A program made the position numbers and the translations under genes. Shown here piece after piece: positions 36,599 to 45,629 of a stretch of DNA of 64,000 nt (the first letter of the stretch is position 1; every line of letters starts with the position of its first letter). The DNA is from Rickettsiales bacterium. GTDB taxonomy: Bacteria > Pseudomonadota > Alphaproteobacteria > Rickettsiales > SXRF01. The stretch covers positions 289,183 to 353,182 of the forward strand of contig JAOAUZ010000001.1 of NCBI GenBank assembly GCA_025464625.1. Direction: 5' to 3'. The notes under the pieces are model-generated. The model saw only the letters and a list, made by a program, of their open reading frames with translations, was not told the DNA's origin and did no database searches.

Positions 36599-36721
36599 GT
36601 GTATTTATTGCTTGTGGATTTTGTATTATTTGCTACATGTCTATCTCCATTTTTATGGAAAGTCATGTAAACTTGCAATTAATCGCTATTATGATTTGCT
36701 GCGAGGTGACTATTTATGTGT

Positions 36722-36806
36722 GCGGTCGTGGCGGAATTGGTAGACGCACCACCTTGAGGTGGTGGCGGGGCGACCCTTGGAAGTTCGAGTCTTCTCGACC
36801 GCACCA
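36722..36806 (+). tRNA. tRNA-Leu (anticodon GAG)
   Basis: A class II tRNA of 85 bases with encoded CCA. Acceptor GCGGTCG pairs with CGACCGC, then A and CCA. Anticodon stem CCACC/GGTGG with loop TTGAGGT gives GAG. A long variable arm (CGGGGCGACCCTTG) and T loop GTTCGAGTC are present. A hairpin repeat begins 4 bp after its 3' end. Confidence 0.97.
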
Positions 36807-36810
36807 CTTA

Positions 36811-36914
36811 ATACTCATTTGATTTAAGTTTTCCACTTCGTCAGGCTTCGGCTCATGTATTAGTTATACACGTCGCCTCGCCTTCCTTGTGGAATTCCTT
36901 TCTCAAATGAGTAT
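36811..36914. repeat. Hairpin repeat copy 4, directly after tRNA-Leu
   Basis: 104 bp with perfect 12-base ends ATACTCATTTGA and TCAAATGAGTAT. The interior closely matches the copy at 2057-2162 and its inner stem is TGTA/TACA around TTAGTTA. Its place 4 bp past the tRNA suggests it could form the 3' trailer hairpin of the tRNA transcript. Confidence 0.85.
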
Positions 36915-36938
36915 TGTAATATGTAAATATTAATAAAC

Positions 36939-38414
36939 CTAGTAAGCACCGCTGCGTTTAAACACTGCTGGGAATGTTTTGCAGATGATAGCTACATCGT
37001 GCCATAGAGACCAGTTGCGCACATACCAGCTATCCATTTGCACGCGCTGGGTATAGCTCACGTCATTACGACCGCTTACCTGCCATAGACCAGTTACACC
37101 AGGGCGAACGCTGTAATAATGTGCTATGTCATGGCTATAATGAGCTACTTCATCTTTAACTATCGGGCGAGGACCAACCAAACTCATATCGCCTCTTAAA
37201 ACATTTATAAGCTGTGGTAACTCGTCGATGCTGGTGCTACGCAGGAATTTACCTAGGCGGGTTACGCGCGGATCATTCTGCAACTTCTGAGTTGCTTTCC
37301 ACTCTACTTCTGCCTCTGGATTATTCTGCAAATATTCCTTTAGGACTTTATCGCCATTCATCACCATCGTACGGAATTTGAGGCAAGGAAAAATTTTTCC
37401 ACCGCGTCCCAGACGTTTGTGGCCGAAGAAAGAAGAGCCGCCATCGAGCCTTACAAAAGCAGCGATAACCAGCATTATTGGTGATAGCAAAATTAATGCT
37501 GTTCCAGATACTATAATATCAACAGTGCGTTTAGCAATCTGTGGAATATGTTGTTCAATGCCGCGACTATGAGTTAATAGCATGGTATTGTTGTTCAAAA
37601 AATATTGTGACACCATACCAGTTACAGGTAGGTTTTGAACTGGTGGAGCGACTGAAAAAGAAACTGATTCGCGGGACAATTTTTCCATTATTTTTTCAGT
37701 TCCTTGAAGATCCTTGCCGTCAAGTGCAACAATAACGTGTTGTGCCTTATGGCTTTCACATAGGCTTTTCCATGAACCACCAGCTTGCAAAAATGCTTCT
37801 GGCAGATTTTTAACTTGCGCTGTAATTTTGTAGCCCATCTCAGGAGAAGATTCTATTGCTGTTTTCGTCTGTTGTGCCGTTGCTCCAGCTCCAATCAAGA
37901 GAGTAGGTATCTGGAAGATTTCTTTTCTATTTGCGATTTTGCGTGTTACTGCCCTTGTTCCTATTATAGCAAATCCAGCAAAAATCCAGCTTAGTATAAT
38001 TAACAGGCGAGACACATCCTGCTTTGAGGCAAACTGTAAAAACCCATCAACAAGAAGGGCAAAACCTGCTGCACTGATAATTTTTTGAGTTTCCATCCAA
38101 AACGGCATGCGCACGCTATAGTGTCTGCTGTTGGCGAACCATAAAAGCAACCCAGCAGAAACTAGAGATGAAGAAATTATTTGTGAATAATTATATGTTT
38201 GAGATAAAAATAGGCTACCACGTTCCATGAAAACGCTATTTATTGCTAATGCACACATCCACGCAAAGGTAAATCCTAGAAACAAAGCCACAACATCAGA
38301 TATGACGTACAGCTCAGTGAGATAGCTAACTGGAGGATTGTTGTCCTGTGTCAATTGACCAATGGCAGTATCTTTTTTTACGTTAGATGCTGATAATTGC
38401 TCATTTTTTGACAT
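36939..38414 (-). CDS. Undecaprenyl-phosphate sugar phosphotransferase (WbaP/ExoY type)
   Basis: About 491 residues from ATG 38414, with GGAG nine bases upstream; in-frame starts at 38429 and 38450 are possible. Four to five N-terminal membrane helices and a CoA-binding-like domain (about 185-290) precede the polyprenyl sugar transferase domain: [37 protein letters not shown] and the C-terminal [17 protein letters not shown] then [16 protein letters not shown]. Such enzymes start exopolysaccharide or O-antigen repeat units by moving a sugar phosphate to undecaprenyl phosphate. No other polysaccharide genes are nearby. Confidence 0.93.
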   Translation of the reverse strand: MSKNEQLSASNVKKDTAIGQLTQDNNPPVSYLTELYVISDVVALFLGFTFAWMCALAINSVFMERGSLFLSQTYNYSQIISSSLVSAGLLLWFANSRHYSVRMPFWMETQKIISAAGFALLVDGFLQFASKQDVSRLLIILSWIFAGFAIIGTRAVTRKIANRKEIFQIPTLLIGAGATAQQTKTAIESSPEMGYKITAQVKNLPEAFLQAGGSWKSLCESHKAQHVIVALDGKDLQGTEKIMEKLSRESVSFSVAPPVQNLPVTGMVSQYFLNNNTMLLTHSRGIEQHIPQIAKRTVDIIVSGTALILLSPIMLVIAAFVRLDGGSSFFGHKRLGRGGKIFPCLKFRTMVMNGDKVLKEYLQNNPEAEVEWKATQKLQNDPRVTRLGKFLRSTSIDELPQLINVLRGDMSLVGPRPIVKDEVAHYSHDIAHYYSVRPGVTGLWQVSGRNDVSYTQRVQMDSWYVRNWSLWHDVAIICKTFPAVFKRSGAY

Positions 38415-38662
38415 ATATGTATTCTCCATAAATCTCTCAATATTAATCATTAATAAATATTAACTATTTTTTAACGGAAAGTTTTTATAACAGCATTTTA
38501 AGAAAAAAACAACCACTTTGTATCATTTTTGTATCGTTTTTAGTTTTTTTTCATTCTTAGCAGTAAGTCAATTGACAAAGCCTTCGGTTTGCGTTCCTAT
38601 GTCTGCCCATAGGGTTAAAATTGCTGTTGTATTGGTGATTTTTACTATTATTTTCAGTGTGT

Positions 38663-38737
38663 TGGGGCGTCGCCAAGCGGTAAGGCAACGGATTTTGATT
38701 CCGTCATACCCAGGTTCGAATCCTGGCGCCCCAGCCA
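38663..38737 (+). tRNA. tRNA-Gln (anticodon TTG)
   Basis: 75 bases with encoded CCA. Acceptor TGGGGCG pairs with CGCCCCA, followed by G and CCA. The anticodon stem ACGGA/TCCGT with loop TTTTGAT gives TTG. D loop AAGCGGTAAGGC and T loop GTTCGAATC are typical. It lies divergent from the sugar-phosphate transferase gene. Confidence 0.97.
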
Positions 38738-39012
38738 TAATTTACCTAATATATTCAATCTGTTGAGTGGTGTTTCCCAGAATAATTACAGCTTTTAGCT
38801 GATTGCTACCATAGTTAATGATAAAATCAATTAATAGTGCCTAATAATAATTTAAAGTATATTAATAGTAATGCTGAATTTGTTAATGGTGTAGATTAAA
38901 ATTTTAACATATAATGCTGAATTTATAATATCTTATGCTGCATCGCAGCATTTCTCTTAATGAAATAGCTACCATAACTCTATGCTGTTATTGGATTATT
39001 GTAATGCAGACT
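38738..39012. other. A+T-rich spacer between tRNA-Gln and popZ
   Basis: 275 bp with no supported gene. AATGCTGAATTTGTTAATGG and AATGCTGAATTTATAATATC occur as partial direct repeats about 40 bp apart, and ATGCTGCATCGCAGCAT near 38936 is a short palindrome that may form a hairpin past the popZ stop. Confidence 0.4.
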
Positions 39013-39681
39013 TTATCTGCGCGTTAGGCGTATAACTTCACGCTCGACAATGCGCTCGACAATAGTTGGAAGGTTTTTATCCAGCCAATCTTTCATCATA
39101 GGCTTGAGGAGTTCTTCGACTAAATCTTCTACTGTGCTGCCAGATCTAAATTCTGGTGATGGTGTTGTTGGTGGCATAGGTTTTTCATCAGGGATTTTGA
39201 GTTTTGAAAGGGAAGATACGGCTGCCTCTTCGGCAGTTTTAGAAAGTAATTGCTCCAGCTCATTGTCGGAAATTTTGTCTTCTTTCTTTGGTTCTGGTGC
39301 AGAAATAACTGGCTCTGTTTTTGCAACAACAGCAGGTTTCTCGGCTTCGGATGCAGCAGCCTCTACTTTAGCCTCTACTGGTGCAGCAACTTCTTTTGGT
39401 GATAGGGCAGAATCAATGTTATCCAGTACATCAACAACTTTTTCTGGAGTTTTTTGTGCCTCTTTTAGATTGGTTATAGAGCCATCGTCTTCAATCATAT
39501 CTGTTAGCTCTAATATATCGGAAGCAACCGCAGGTGAGCTATCTACGCCATTAGCAACAGAAGAATCGACCGCTTTTGGCTTTTCCTCGCCAGCATCATC
39601 AGCAATGATACGACGGATAGACTGCAAGATCTCTTCCATTGAGAGATCTTCTTCACCAGCACCTTGTTTCTTTGCCTCCAT
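39013..39681 (-). CDS. popZ: Polar organising protein PopZ
   Basis: 222 residues from ATG 39681, with GGAG about 9 bases upstream; a TTG at 39693 adds four residues. The N-terminal helix EDLSMEEILQSIRRIIADD is the PopZ (DUF2497) binding motif. A long acidic Pro/Ala/Glu/Ser-rich middle follows. The C-terminal oligomerisation region reads SGSTVEDLVEELLKPMMKDW then LPTIVERIVEREVIRLTRR. PopZ forms a polar matrix that holds chromosome origins and cell-cycle regulators. It follows tolC and pcm, a frequent alphaproteobacterial order; valS, a usual neighbour, is absent here. Confidence 0.93.
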   Translation of the reverse strand: MEAKKQGAGEEDLSMEEILQSIRRIIADDAGEEKPKAVDSSVANGVDSSPAVASDILELTDMIEDDGSITNLKEAQKTPEKVVDVLDNIDSALSPKEVAAPVEAKVEAAASEAEKPAVVAKTEPVISAPEPKKEDKISDNELEQLLSKTAEEAAVSSLSKLKIPDEKPMPPTTPSPEFRSGSTVEDLVEELLKPMMKDWLDKNLPTIVERIVEREVIRLTRR

Positions 39682-39752
39682 GGCGTTCTCCAATACCAGA
39701 TGTTGTATCCAGTTTCTTTGATATTTAAATATATAGTATTAAATAACCATTA

Positions 39753-41321
39753 TCACAAACCTAGCAACTGATATTTTACACTATCGTAATGTTCTTTTGG
39801 ATCTTCTATGTTAGTTTTAAGATTCAAATCTTTGCTGGTAAGTTTTCCAACCGTTGCAAGTAGGCGGTAAGCCTGTATTTTTTCGGTGCGGACAGCGCGG
39901 ATTAAATTTACGCGTGCAGAAAAAGTTTCTTGTTCGGCATTAAGCACATCAAGAATTGTCCGCACACCAAATTCATTTTCCTTTCGAACCCCATTCAATG
40001 CAGTTTCAGCAGCAGACACAGCAGCTTCATTAGAAACGATTATAGCTTTGCTGGTGTTATATGCTTCCCATGCCAGATTCACACTCTCAACAACGGATTC
40101 ATTAGTGTCCAGAGAATTAAATTTAGCTTGTTGGGCAAGATTCCGAGCTTCGCGCAAGCGTGACCATTCGGCACCAGATTGATAAATTGGAATGCTGACA
40201 TTTAATTTTACAGAATCCTGATCTATTTTATTCAGCGCAGATAAACTATTACCATCAGAACGACTCATTGTTCCCTGTAGGCTGACATTTGGTAGTAAAG
40301 TTGCGCCATGCACATAAACATTATCACTGGCGGCTTTTTCGCTGTGACGCGCAGATTTTAAAATTGGGTTGTTTCTTTGTGCCAATTCTTTTGCTTCATT
40401 CAGGCTTTGTGGAATACCAGAAGGAACAGATGGCATTGCAACTTTGCTTTCAGCATCATGACCAATGGTGCGTCTGAAAGTGGCGCGTGATGCCTCCAAA
40501 TCGCCGAGAGCTTGTCGTTCACCTGCTTGCGCTCCAGCTAAACGAGCCTTTGCTTGAGACACATCTGTTAGTGTCAATTCACCAACCTTAAAACGAGCGT
40601 TGGTTACATCCATTTGTTTTTGCAAAACGGCAACATTTTGTTGGTTTAATTCAAGCACAGATTGTTTTTCCACCACATCGGTATACGCCACTACGGCATC
40701 ATATAGCACCTGTTGCTCAGTGGCAGAAAGTTCCGCCCGTGCAGCTCTCATACTCTCTTTGGCAGTTAAAAAACTGGCAACTGTTCCGCCGCCGCTGAAT
40801 ATTGGCTGAGTAACCGTTAGACCACGAGACTTAGTGTTATCATAATTCCAAGTTTCTGCAACGTTGCCCGTGCGCTCTCTGCCTTTGCTGAGATTGGCAG
40901 AAACATCAGGACGGAAGCCAGACACAGCTTGTGATACACCTTCATCTGCAACTTTTAGTGCTTCGCGCTGTGCTTTTATTTTGGGATGGTTGGCATAGAC
41001 ATATTCCAAGACTTCTTTGAACTTGGTGTCATCAATATTCACATCACCTTTAGCATTTTCTGCATATTTTTCTAAAATTTTTTCATCAGAGGAAGTTATG
41101 CTGGCAAGTAATTTTTCATCGCTTGGCTCTTTGGCTTCCGAAGTTGCCTCTTTCTCAACTTTTACTTCAGCAGTTTTTTCTTCGCTTAAAATTCCAGAAA
41201 AAATACTGTCCTGCTCGAACCAGTCAGAAAGCTGAGATGCGGAGGAGATAGCTGGTGTGAATAAAAGACCGCTTGCGACGATTGCAACACATAATGAAGA
41301 AAAATTATTTATATATTTCAT
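39753..41321 (-). CDS. tolC: TolC-family outer membrane efflux protein
   Basis: 522 residues. A signal peptide (about 1-29, VAIVASGLLFTPAISSASQ) is followed by an unusual Glu/Lys-rich segment (about 30-95), then two OEP repeats: YVYANHPKIKAQREALKVAD, GLTVTQPIFSGGGTVASFL and later KLNVSIPIYQSGAEWSRLRE. These match the paired strand-helix units of TolC. It serves as the outer membrane channel for type I secretion or efflux pumps. It follows pcm and precedes popZ on the same strand; no inner-membrane pump gene is near. Confidence 0.94.
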   Translation of the reverse strand: MKYINNFSSLCVAIVASGLLFTPAISSASQLSDWFEQDSIFSGILSEEKTAEVKVEKEATSEAKEPSDEKLLASITSSDEKILEKYAENAKGDVNIDDTKFKEVLEYVYANHPKIKAQREALKVADEGVSQAVSGFRPDVSANLSKGRERTGNVAETWNYDNTKSRGLTVTQPIFSGGGTVASFLTAKESMRAARAELSATEQQVLYDAVVAYTDVVEKQSVLELNQQNVAVLQKQMDVTNARFKVGELTLTDVSQAKARLAGAQAGERQALGDLEASRATFRRTIGHDAESKVAMPSVPSGIPQSLNEAKELAQRNNPILKSARHSEKAASDNVYVHGATLLPNVSLQGTMSRSDGNSLSALNKIDQDSVKLNVSIPIYQSGAEWSRLREARNLAQQAKFNSLDTNESVVESVNLAWEAYNTSKAIIVSNEAAVSAAETALNGVRKENEFGVRTILDVLNAEQETFSARVNLIRAVRTEKIQAYRLLATVGKLTSKDLNLKTNIEDPKEHYDSVKYQLLGL

Positions 41322-41386
41322 GCGGCTTTTTATAAAGTTAATTAATATACTGGTATATATAATATTTTGCCTCTAACGACAAGCAA

Positions 41387-42061
41387 TTAAAAAATGAATT
41401 GTTTGCTGCGCTCAAACCCGCTTAAAGTTGTGGTTGCTGCATCAAAATACTCGCGGATATTTACCTGTCCATCAAGGCGTTTAACTAAAATGCCTTTGCC
41501 CAATCCTTTTGCGACGTTGCGGATTGCCACCAACCTTCCGCCAATGCCTAGCTGTGATGGCAGATGCTCTGGCAGAACTTCAATCCCGCCATTGATAAAA
41601 ATAACGTCATATGGTGCAGACATAGCATAACCTTCCGCCATATTTTTTACCTGCTGAATATCGACATCTTTAAGTCCTAAACGTTGTGCGTGTGCCATTG
41701 ATTGCGAAATTAGTTCGCTATTGTCATCAATAGAAACCACATGCCCTGTAAGTTCACTTAAAACTGTTGCAGCATAACCGTTTCCACCACCAATCACCAA
41801 AGCGCGGCAGGATGGTGTGACAGCTGCTAGGCTCAATAATTTTGCAAATGTTAGTGGTGCGAGGAGGAAGCGATTTTTGGCAATTTCTATATCACTATCA
41901 ATATATGCAGCATCTCGTTGCGCCTGCGGAACAAAATCTTCACGCGGAACATCAACCAACATTTGCAATATATGCGGTTCTAACACTTCGTTGGTGTTGA
42001 GTTGCCCCAGAACCATGTTGATTGCCTGTAATTCGGAGGTTTTTAGTTTGTGTCTGGGCAT
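41387..42061 (-). CDS. pcm: Protein-L-isoaspartate O-methyltransferase family protein
   Basis: 224 residues. The N-terminal VLEPHILQMLVDVPREDFVP and the SAM-binding segment RALVIGGGNGYAATVLSEL match the PCMT family, which methylates damaged isoaspartyl residues. The family's usual E-x-G-T-G-S-G-Y motif reads VIGGGNGY here and the upstream P-H-x-x-x-x-x-x-E active loop is altered (LLAPLTFAKLLSLAA). This fits the diverged alphaproteobacterial branch found beside tolC, so repair activity is not assured. A strong TAAGGAGAAAA site lies ahead, 11 bp after ileS. Confidence 0.85.
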   Translation of the reverse strand: MPRHKLKTSELQAINMVLGQLNTNEVLEPHILQMLVDVPREDFVPQAQRDAAYIDSDIEIAKNRFLLAPLTFAKLLSLAAVTPSCRALVIGGGNGYAATVLSELTGHVVSIDDNSELISQSMAHAQRLGLKDVDIQQVKNMAEGYAMSAPYDVIFINGGIEVLPEHLPSQLGIGGRLVAIRNVAKGLGKGILVKRLDGQVNIREYFDAATTTLSGFERSKQFIF

Positions 42062-42072
42062 AGTTTTTCTCC

Positions 42073-45000
42073 TTAATTAGAAACGGAAAAAGCGATGGTT
42101 ATTTTGTTATTATCCAGTTCATTTTCTACACTGTAAACAGGTTTTTCTGGTGCAGATTTTAGCAGATCACTGGTGAGTGTTTGCTCCATTATATAATCTT
42201 TATTGGCAGAGATTGCTGACATAATTTTTTCTTCAGCTCCCAGATATAATTTTATCTTGTCGGAAACATCGAGATTAGCATCTTTGCGGGCTTGCTGGAT
42301 CATCCGCACTACGTCACGGGCGATGCCTTCTGCTTCCAGCTCAGGGGTGATGGTAGTGTCTAAAATCACCAGCGCATCATTGGTGGAGAGAGCCTGCGCA
42401 CGGTCTTTATATTCAGGTTTTGGTTCAAGCTGTAAAACATATTCACTTGGCAATAATTTCTCACCGCAAATTTCTACGCTGCCATCTTCCAATTTTTTCC
42501 ATTCACCTTTTTTAGAGGCGGGTAAAATCTGTTTCATTTGTGCGGGTAAACGCTTGCCTAGAACGGCAGAGTTTATGGAGAGTTTAAGGGTGGCGTATTT
42601 GCTGGTATCACTTCCAGTTGCAATGGTTTTTACGTTTATTTCATCACTAATTATTTCACCCAATTTGCCATCATAATTTCCACCACCAATAATAGTAAGT
42701 GTTTGTAGCGGTTGGCGTACACGGATATTCAGTTTGTTGCGGATGGCTAATCCTGCATTACAAGCATCACGAACTTTATCCATAGACCATATCAATGTGT
42801 CATGTGCCACATCGTTTGTGTCAATTTTGTTGATGGTTGGGAAGTTTGCAAGGTGCATGCTTTCTTCGCCTGTTAGATTTTTATAAATTTCCTCGCAGGT
42901 AAGGGGAAGGAGAGGGGCAGCAGCACGGCACATGGTGGTTAGCACGGTGTATAGTGTGTCATAAGCGACTTGCTTGTCAGCGTCATGTTCAGATTTCCAA
43001 AAACGTTCTTTATTGCGGCGGATATACCAGTTATTCAGCGCATCAAAGAATTGTAAAACTGCTTCGCAGGCAGTGGGTGTATCGTAAACGTTCAAGGCTT
43101 TTTCAATTTCTGAAATTGCACCATTACATTTGGCGAGAATATATCTATCCATTATGTTTCTGTCATCCCGAGCTTGCCGAGGGATCTTAGACCCTTCGAC
43201 TTCGCTCAGGGTGACAAGTTCAGCCTTCACCCCATCCGCATTAGCATATAACGTAAAAAAGTTATACGCATTCCAGATTGGTTTTATGGCAAGGCGCACT
43301 ACGTCACGGATAAATTTTCCTTCAGGGTCAACCATCAGGTCTTGCCCCCGCATCACGGGTGAGGCGATCATCAGCCAGCGCAGCGCATCCGCCCCGAATT
43401 GGTCGATAACTTCCATCGGGTCTTTATAATTTTTCAGGCGTTTGGAATATTTTAAGCCAGTTTCTGCATCCAGCACCACACCATGACAAATACAATTTTT
43501 GAACGGGATTTTGTCAAATAAAGCAGTGGAAAGCATAATCAGCGTGTTGAACCAGCCCCGAGTTTGCCCGACATATTCGGTGATGAAATCAGCAGGGAAA
43601 TGTTTTTCAAACCAGTCTTTATTATCAAATGGGTAATGCACCTGCGCAAAGGGCATTGAGCCTGATTCAAACCAGCAGTCAAACACGTCTTCCACACGGG
43701 TATATATTTCGCCATCTTTAGTGATGGTGATTTCGTCGATATATGGGCGGTGCAGGTCTTTTACTTTTTTGCCGCTTAATTCTTCTATTTCGGCGATGCT
43801 TCCACAAACTATGATTTTCCCAGATTTACTGCGCCACACAGGTATCGGCGTTCCCCAAAAACGGTTGCGGGAAATGCTCCAATCGGGCGCGGTTTTCAGC
43901 ATATGCCCCATCTGCCCGTCGCGGATATGTTCTGGTATCCAGTTTATCTGCTGATTAAGTTCGGCGGCACGGTCACGGAATTTTGTCACCTCCACATACC
44001 AGCTCGGCATAGCGCGGTAAATCAACGGTTGGTCAGTGCGCCAGCAATGCGGATAGTTGTGTTTGATTTGTTCCTGTTTTATGAGTTTGCCAGTAGCTTT
44101 TAGATATTCAATAATCCTATCATTAGCCAAACCAAACTTACTGCCACCAGCTTCGGCTATGACGTTGAGTCCTTTGAGGCTTAAAACTCCCTCTCCCTCT
44201 GGGAGAGGGGTGGGATGAGGGCTAGTGGAAGATGAGGTAGAACCCTCACCCAACCCTCTCCCAGAGGGAGAGGGCTTAAAGGTAATATCAAAAATCTCAT
44301 CAGTGTATTTTCCTTGTCCGTCTACAGGGCAGACCAGTTCAATTCCGTTTTTCTCACAGCATTTTTGGTCGTCCTCACCAAAAGCAGGGGCGAGATGCAC
44401 GATTCCTGTGCCGTCACCATCCGTCACGAATGATGAACCATCAAGGATGCGGAAAGCTCTTTTGTCATCTCGAACGTAGTGAGAGATCTTGTCATTATTA
44501 TTTTGTAAAGATCCCTCGACTTCGCTCGGGATGACAGATGCACGGTCAGCAAAATAAGGGAAGAGGGGCTTGTAGGTGAGACCGATTAGGTCGGACGATT
44601 TTATTAACGGTAATTCTTCTACATACTTTTCATTAAAATCCATTTGCGCCGAAAGTCCGGATTCAGTTTTGTGGACAAAGTCGTAAAGTGATGGAACAGC
44701 ACGGTAGCGCGCGCAAATATAACCAATGTTATTATTGATAATACATGTGTATTCAACCCCTTTACCCACCCCCAAAGCCAGATTGCTTGGCAATGTCCAT
44801 GGTGTTGTTGTCCACGCTAATACATAATATTTTTCTGCGTCAGGTGCGCCTTTGGGTTTTTCATTTAGCTCAAACGCCACGGTTATCGCTTTATCTTCTC
44901 TTTCCCGATAGCTGTTATCCAGCTTGGTTTCAAAGTTGGAAAGAGGAGTTTCGGCTGCCCATGAATATGGCATAACGCGGTGGGCTTCAAAAATTAGCCC

Positions 45001-45537
45001 TTTATCGTAAAGCTGCTTGAACGCCCACAGCACCGATTCCATAAAATTAATATCCATGGTTTTATAGTCATTTTTGAAATCAACCCAGCGAGCTTGGCGG
45101 GTGACATAATCCTCCCATTCGGCGGCGTATTTCATCACATTGGCGCGGCAATGCTCGTTGAATTTATCTATACCGTAATTTTGGATTGCCAAACGCCCCG
45201 AAATCCCTAATTCCTTCTCGCTACCCATTTCGGCGGGCAGGCCGTGGCAATCCCAGCCAAAGCGGCGTTCCACCCGCTTGCCCTGCATAGTTTGATAGCG
45301 GGCAAACACGTCTTTTACGAAGCCTGTCAGCAAATGCCCGTAATGCGGCAACCCATTGGCAAAGGGTGGACCGTCATAGAAAATAAACTCGTTATTTTCG
45401 CCTGTCGCGCTAATGGATGGGCGATTTTCCACTGATTTTTCAAATGTTTTATCATTTTTCCATGATTTTAGAACTTCCTTCTCAATGGCAGGAAAATCAG
45501 GGTTTGGGTTCACTTCAGGATAATATTTTTGTGACAT
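42073..45537 (-). CDS. ileS: Isoleucyl-tRNA synthetase, eukaryote-like type, with three repeat inserts
   Basis: 1154 residues, longer than common bacterial IleRS (about 930-960) and than eukaryote-like bacterial forms (about 1030-1090). The HIGH box is PPFANGLPHYGHLLTG; the KMSKS box reads KYSKR at about 694, with Tyr for Met. Overall pattern (RRFGWDCHGLPAE, MPYSWAAETPLSNFE) is the eukaryote-like class, many of which resist mupirocin. Three in-frame inserts derive from repeats: about 334-359 (VIPSEVEGSLQNN), 422-450 (SPSGRGLGEG to LPEGEG) and 774-792 (LSEVEGSKIPRQARDD). The first two lie in the editing (CP1) region, the third before the anticodon-binding domain. Confidence 0.95.
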   Translation of the reverse strand: MSQKYYPEVNPNPDFPAIEKEVLKSWKNDKTFEKSVENRPSISATGENNEFIFYDGPPFANGLPHYGHLLTGFVKDVFARYQTMQGKRVERRFGWDCHGLPAEMGSEKELGISGRLAIQNYGIDKFNEHCRANVMKYAAEWEDYVTRQARWVDFKNDYKTMDINFMESVLWAFKQLYDKGLIFEAHRVMPYSWAAETPLSNFETKLDNSYREREDKAITVAFELNEKPKGAPDAEKYYVLAWTTTPWTLPSNLALGVGKGVEYTCIINNNIGYICARYRAVPSLYDFVHKTESGLSAQMDFNEKYVEELPLIKSSDLIGLTYKPLFPYFADRASVIPSEVEGSLQNNNDKISHYVRDDKRAFRILDGSSFVTDGDGTGIVHLAPAFGEDDQKCCEKNGIELVCPVDGQGKYTDEIFDITFKPSPSGRGLGEGSTSSSTSPHPTPLPEGEGVLSLKGLNVIAEAGGSKFGLANDRIIEYLKATGKLIKQEQIKHNYPHCWRTDQPLIYRAMPSWYVEVTKFRDRAAELNQQINWIPEHIRDGQMGHMLKTAPDWSISRNRFWGTPIPVWRSKSGKIIVCGSIAEIEELSGKKVKDLHRPYIDEITITKDGEIYTRVEDVFDCWFESGSMPFAQVHYPFDNKDWFEKHFPADFITEYVGQTRGWFNTLIMLSTALFDKIPFKNCICHGVVLDAETGLKYSKRLKNYKDPMEVIDQFGADALRWLMIASPVMRGQDLMVDPEGKFIRDVVRLAIKPIWNAYNFFTLYANADGVKAELVTLSEVEGSKIPRQARDDRNIMDRYILAKCNGAISEIEKALNVYDTPTACEAVLQFFDALNNWYIRRNKERFWKSEHDADKQVAYDTLYTVLTTMCRAAAPLLPLTCEEIYKNLTGEESMHLANFPTINKIDTNDVAHDTLIWSMDKVRDACNAGLAIRNKLNIRVRQPLQTLTIIGGGNYDGKLGEIISDEINVKTIATGSDTSKYATLKLSINSAVLGKRLPAQMKQILPASKKGEWKKLEDGSVEICGEKLLPSEYVLQLEPKPEYKDRAQALSTNDALVILDTTITPELEAEGIARDVVRMIQQARKDANLDVSDKIKLYLGAEEKIMSAISANKDYIMEQTLTSDLLKSAPEKPVYSVENELDNNKITIAFSVSN
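43161..43216. repeat. In-frame palindromic repeat in ileS (third insert)
   Basis: The ends are TGTCATCCCGAGCTTGCCGA and TTCGCTCAGGGTGACA. About 56 bp, the shortest copy of the TGTCATnCCGAG family here. On the ileS strand it encodes LSEVEGSKIPRQARDD in the link between the catalytic core and the anticodon-binding domain. Confidence 0.88.
44189..44274. repeat. In-frame palindromic repeat in ileS (second insert), CCCTCTCCCTCTGGGAGAGGG family
   Basis: It has the same terminal arms as the intergenic copy at 15378-15490: CCCTCTCCCTCTGGGAGAGG and CCTCTCCCAGAGGGAGAGGG. The centre is shorter. On the ileS strand it reads SPSGRGLGEG, a Ser/Thr-rich centre and TPLPEGEG, placed in the CP1 editing region. 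Confidence 0.9.
44463..44536. repeat. In-frame palindromic repeat in ileS (first insert)
   Basis: The ends are TGTCATCTCGAACG and CGCTCGGGATGACA, with interior GAGAGATCTTGTCATT and AAAGATCCCTCGACTTC. It encodes VIPSEVEGSLQNNNDK on the ileS strand. It shares the peptide SEVEGS with the third insert, showing common origin in the same reading phase and orientation. Confidence 0.9.
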
Positions 45538-45629
45538 GTGACCTAATATTAACGTTTAATTTACATTGTGATATTACGCTTTGTAATGTTTTTCTCTCAC
45601 GCTTGCAACACCCAACAAGAAAATTCGCC

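Noticed and set aside
36722-36806. tRNA-linked attachment site of an integrated element
   Set aside because: No integrase gene and no repeated tRNA 3' segment were found in the window; only a short hairpin repeat follows the tRNA.
39050-39721. A 223-codon open frame on the plus strand opposite popZ
   Set aside because: It is the antisense of the low-complexity Glu/Ala/Ser-rich middle of PopZ, is full of Ser/Thr runs and has no recognisable domain; popZ has matching N- and C-terminal motifs.
42073-45537. Frameshift or pseudogene status of ileS because of the repeat inserts
   Set aside because: The frame is open from start to stop and both catalytic boxes and the C-terminal domain are intact, so the gene looks functional.
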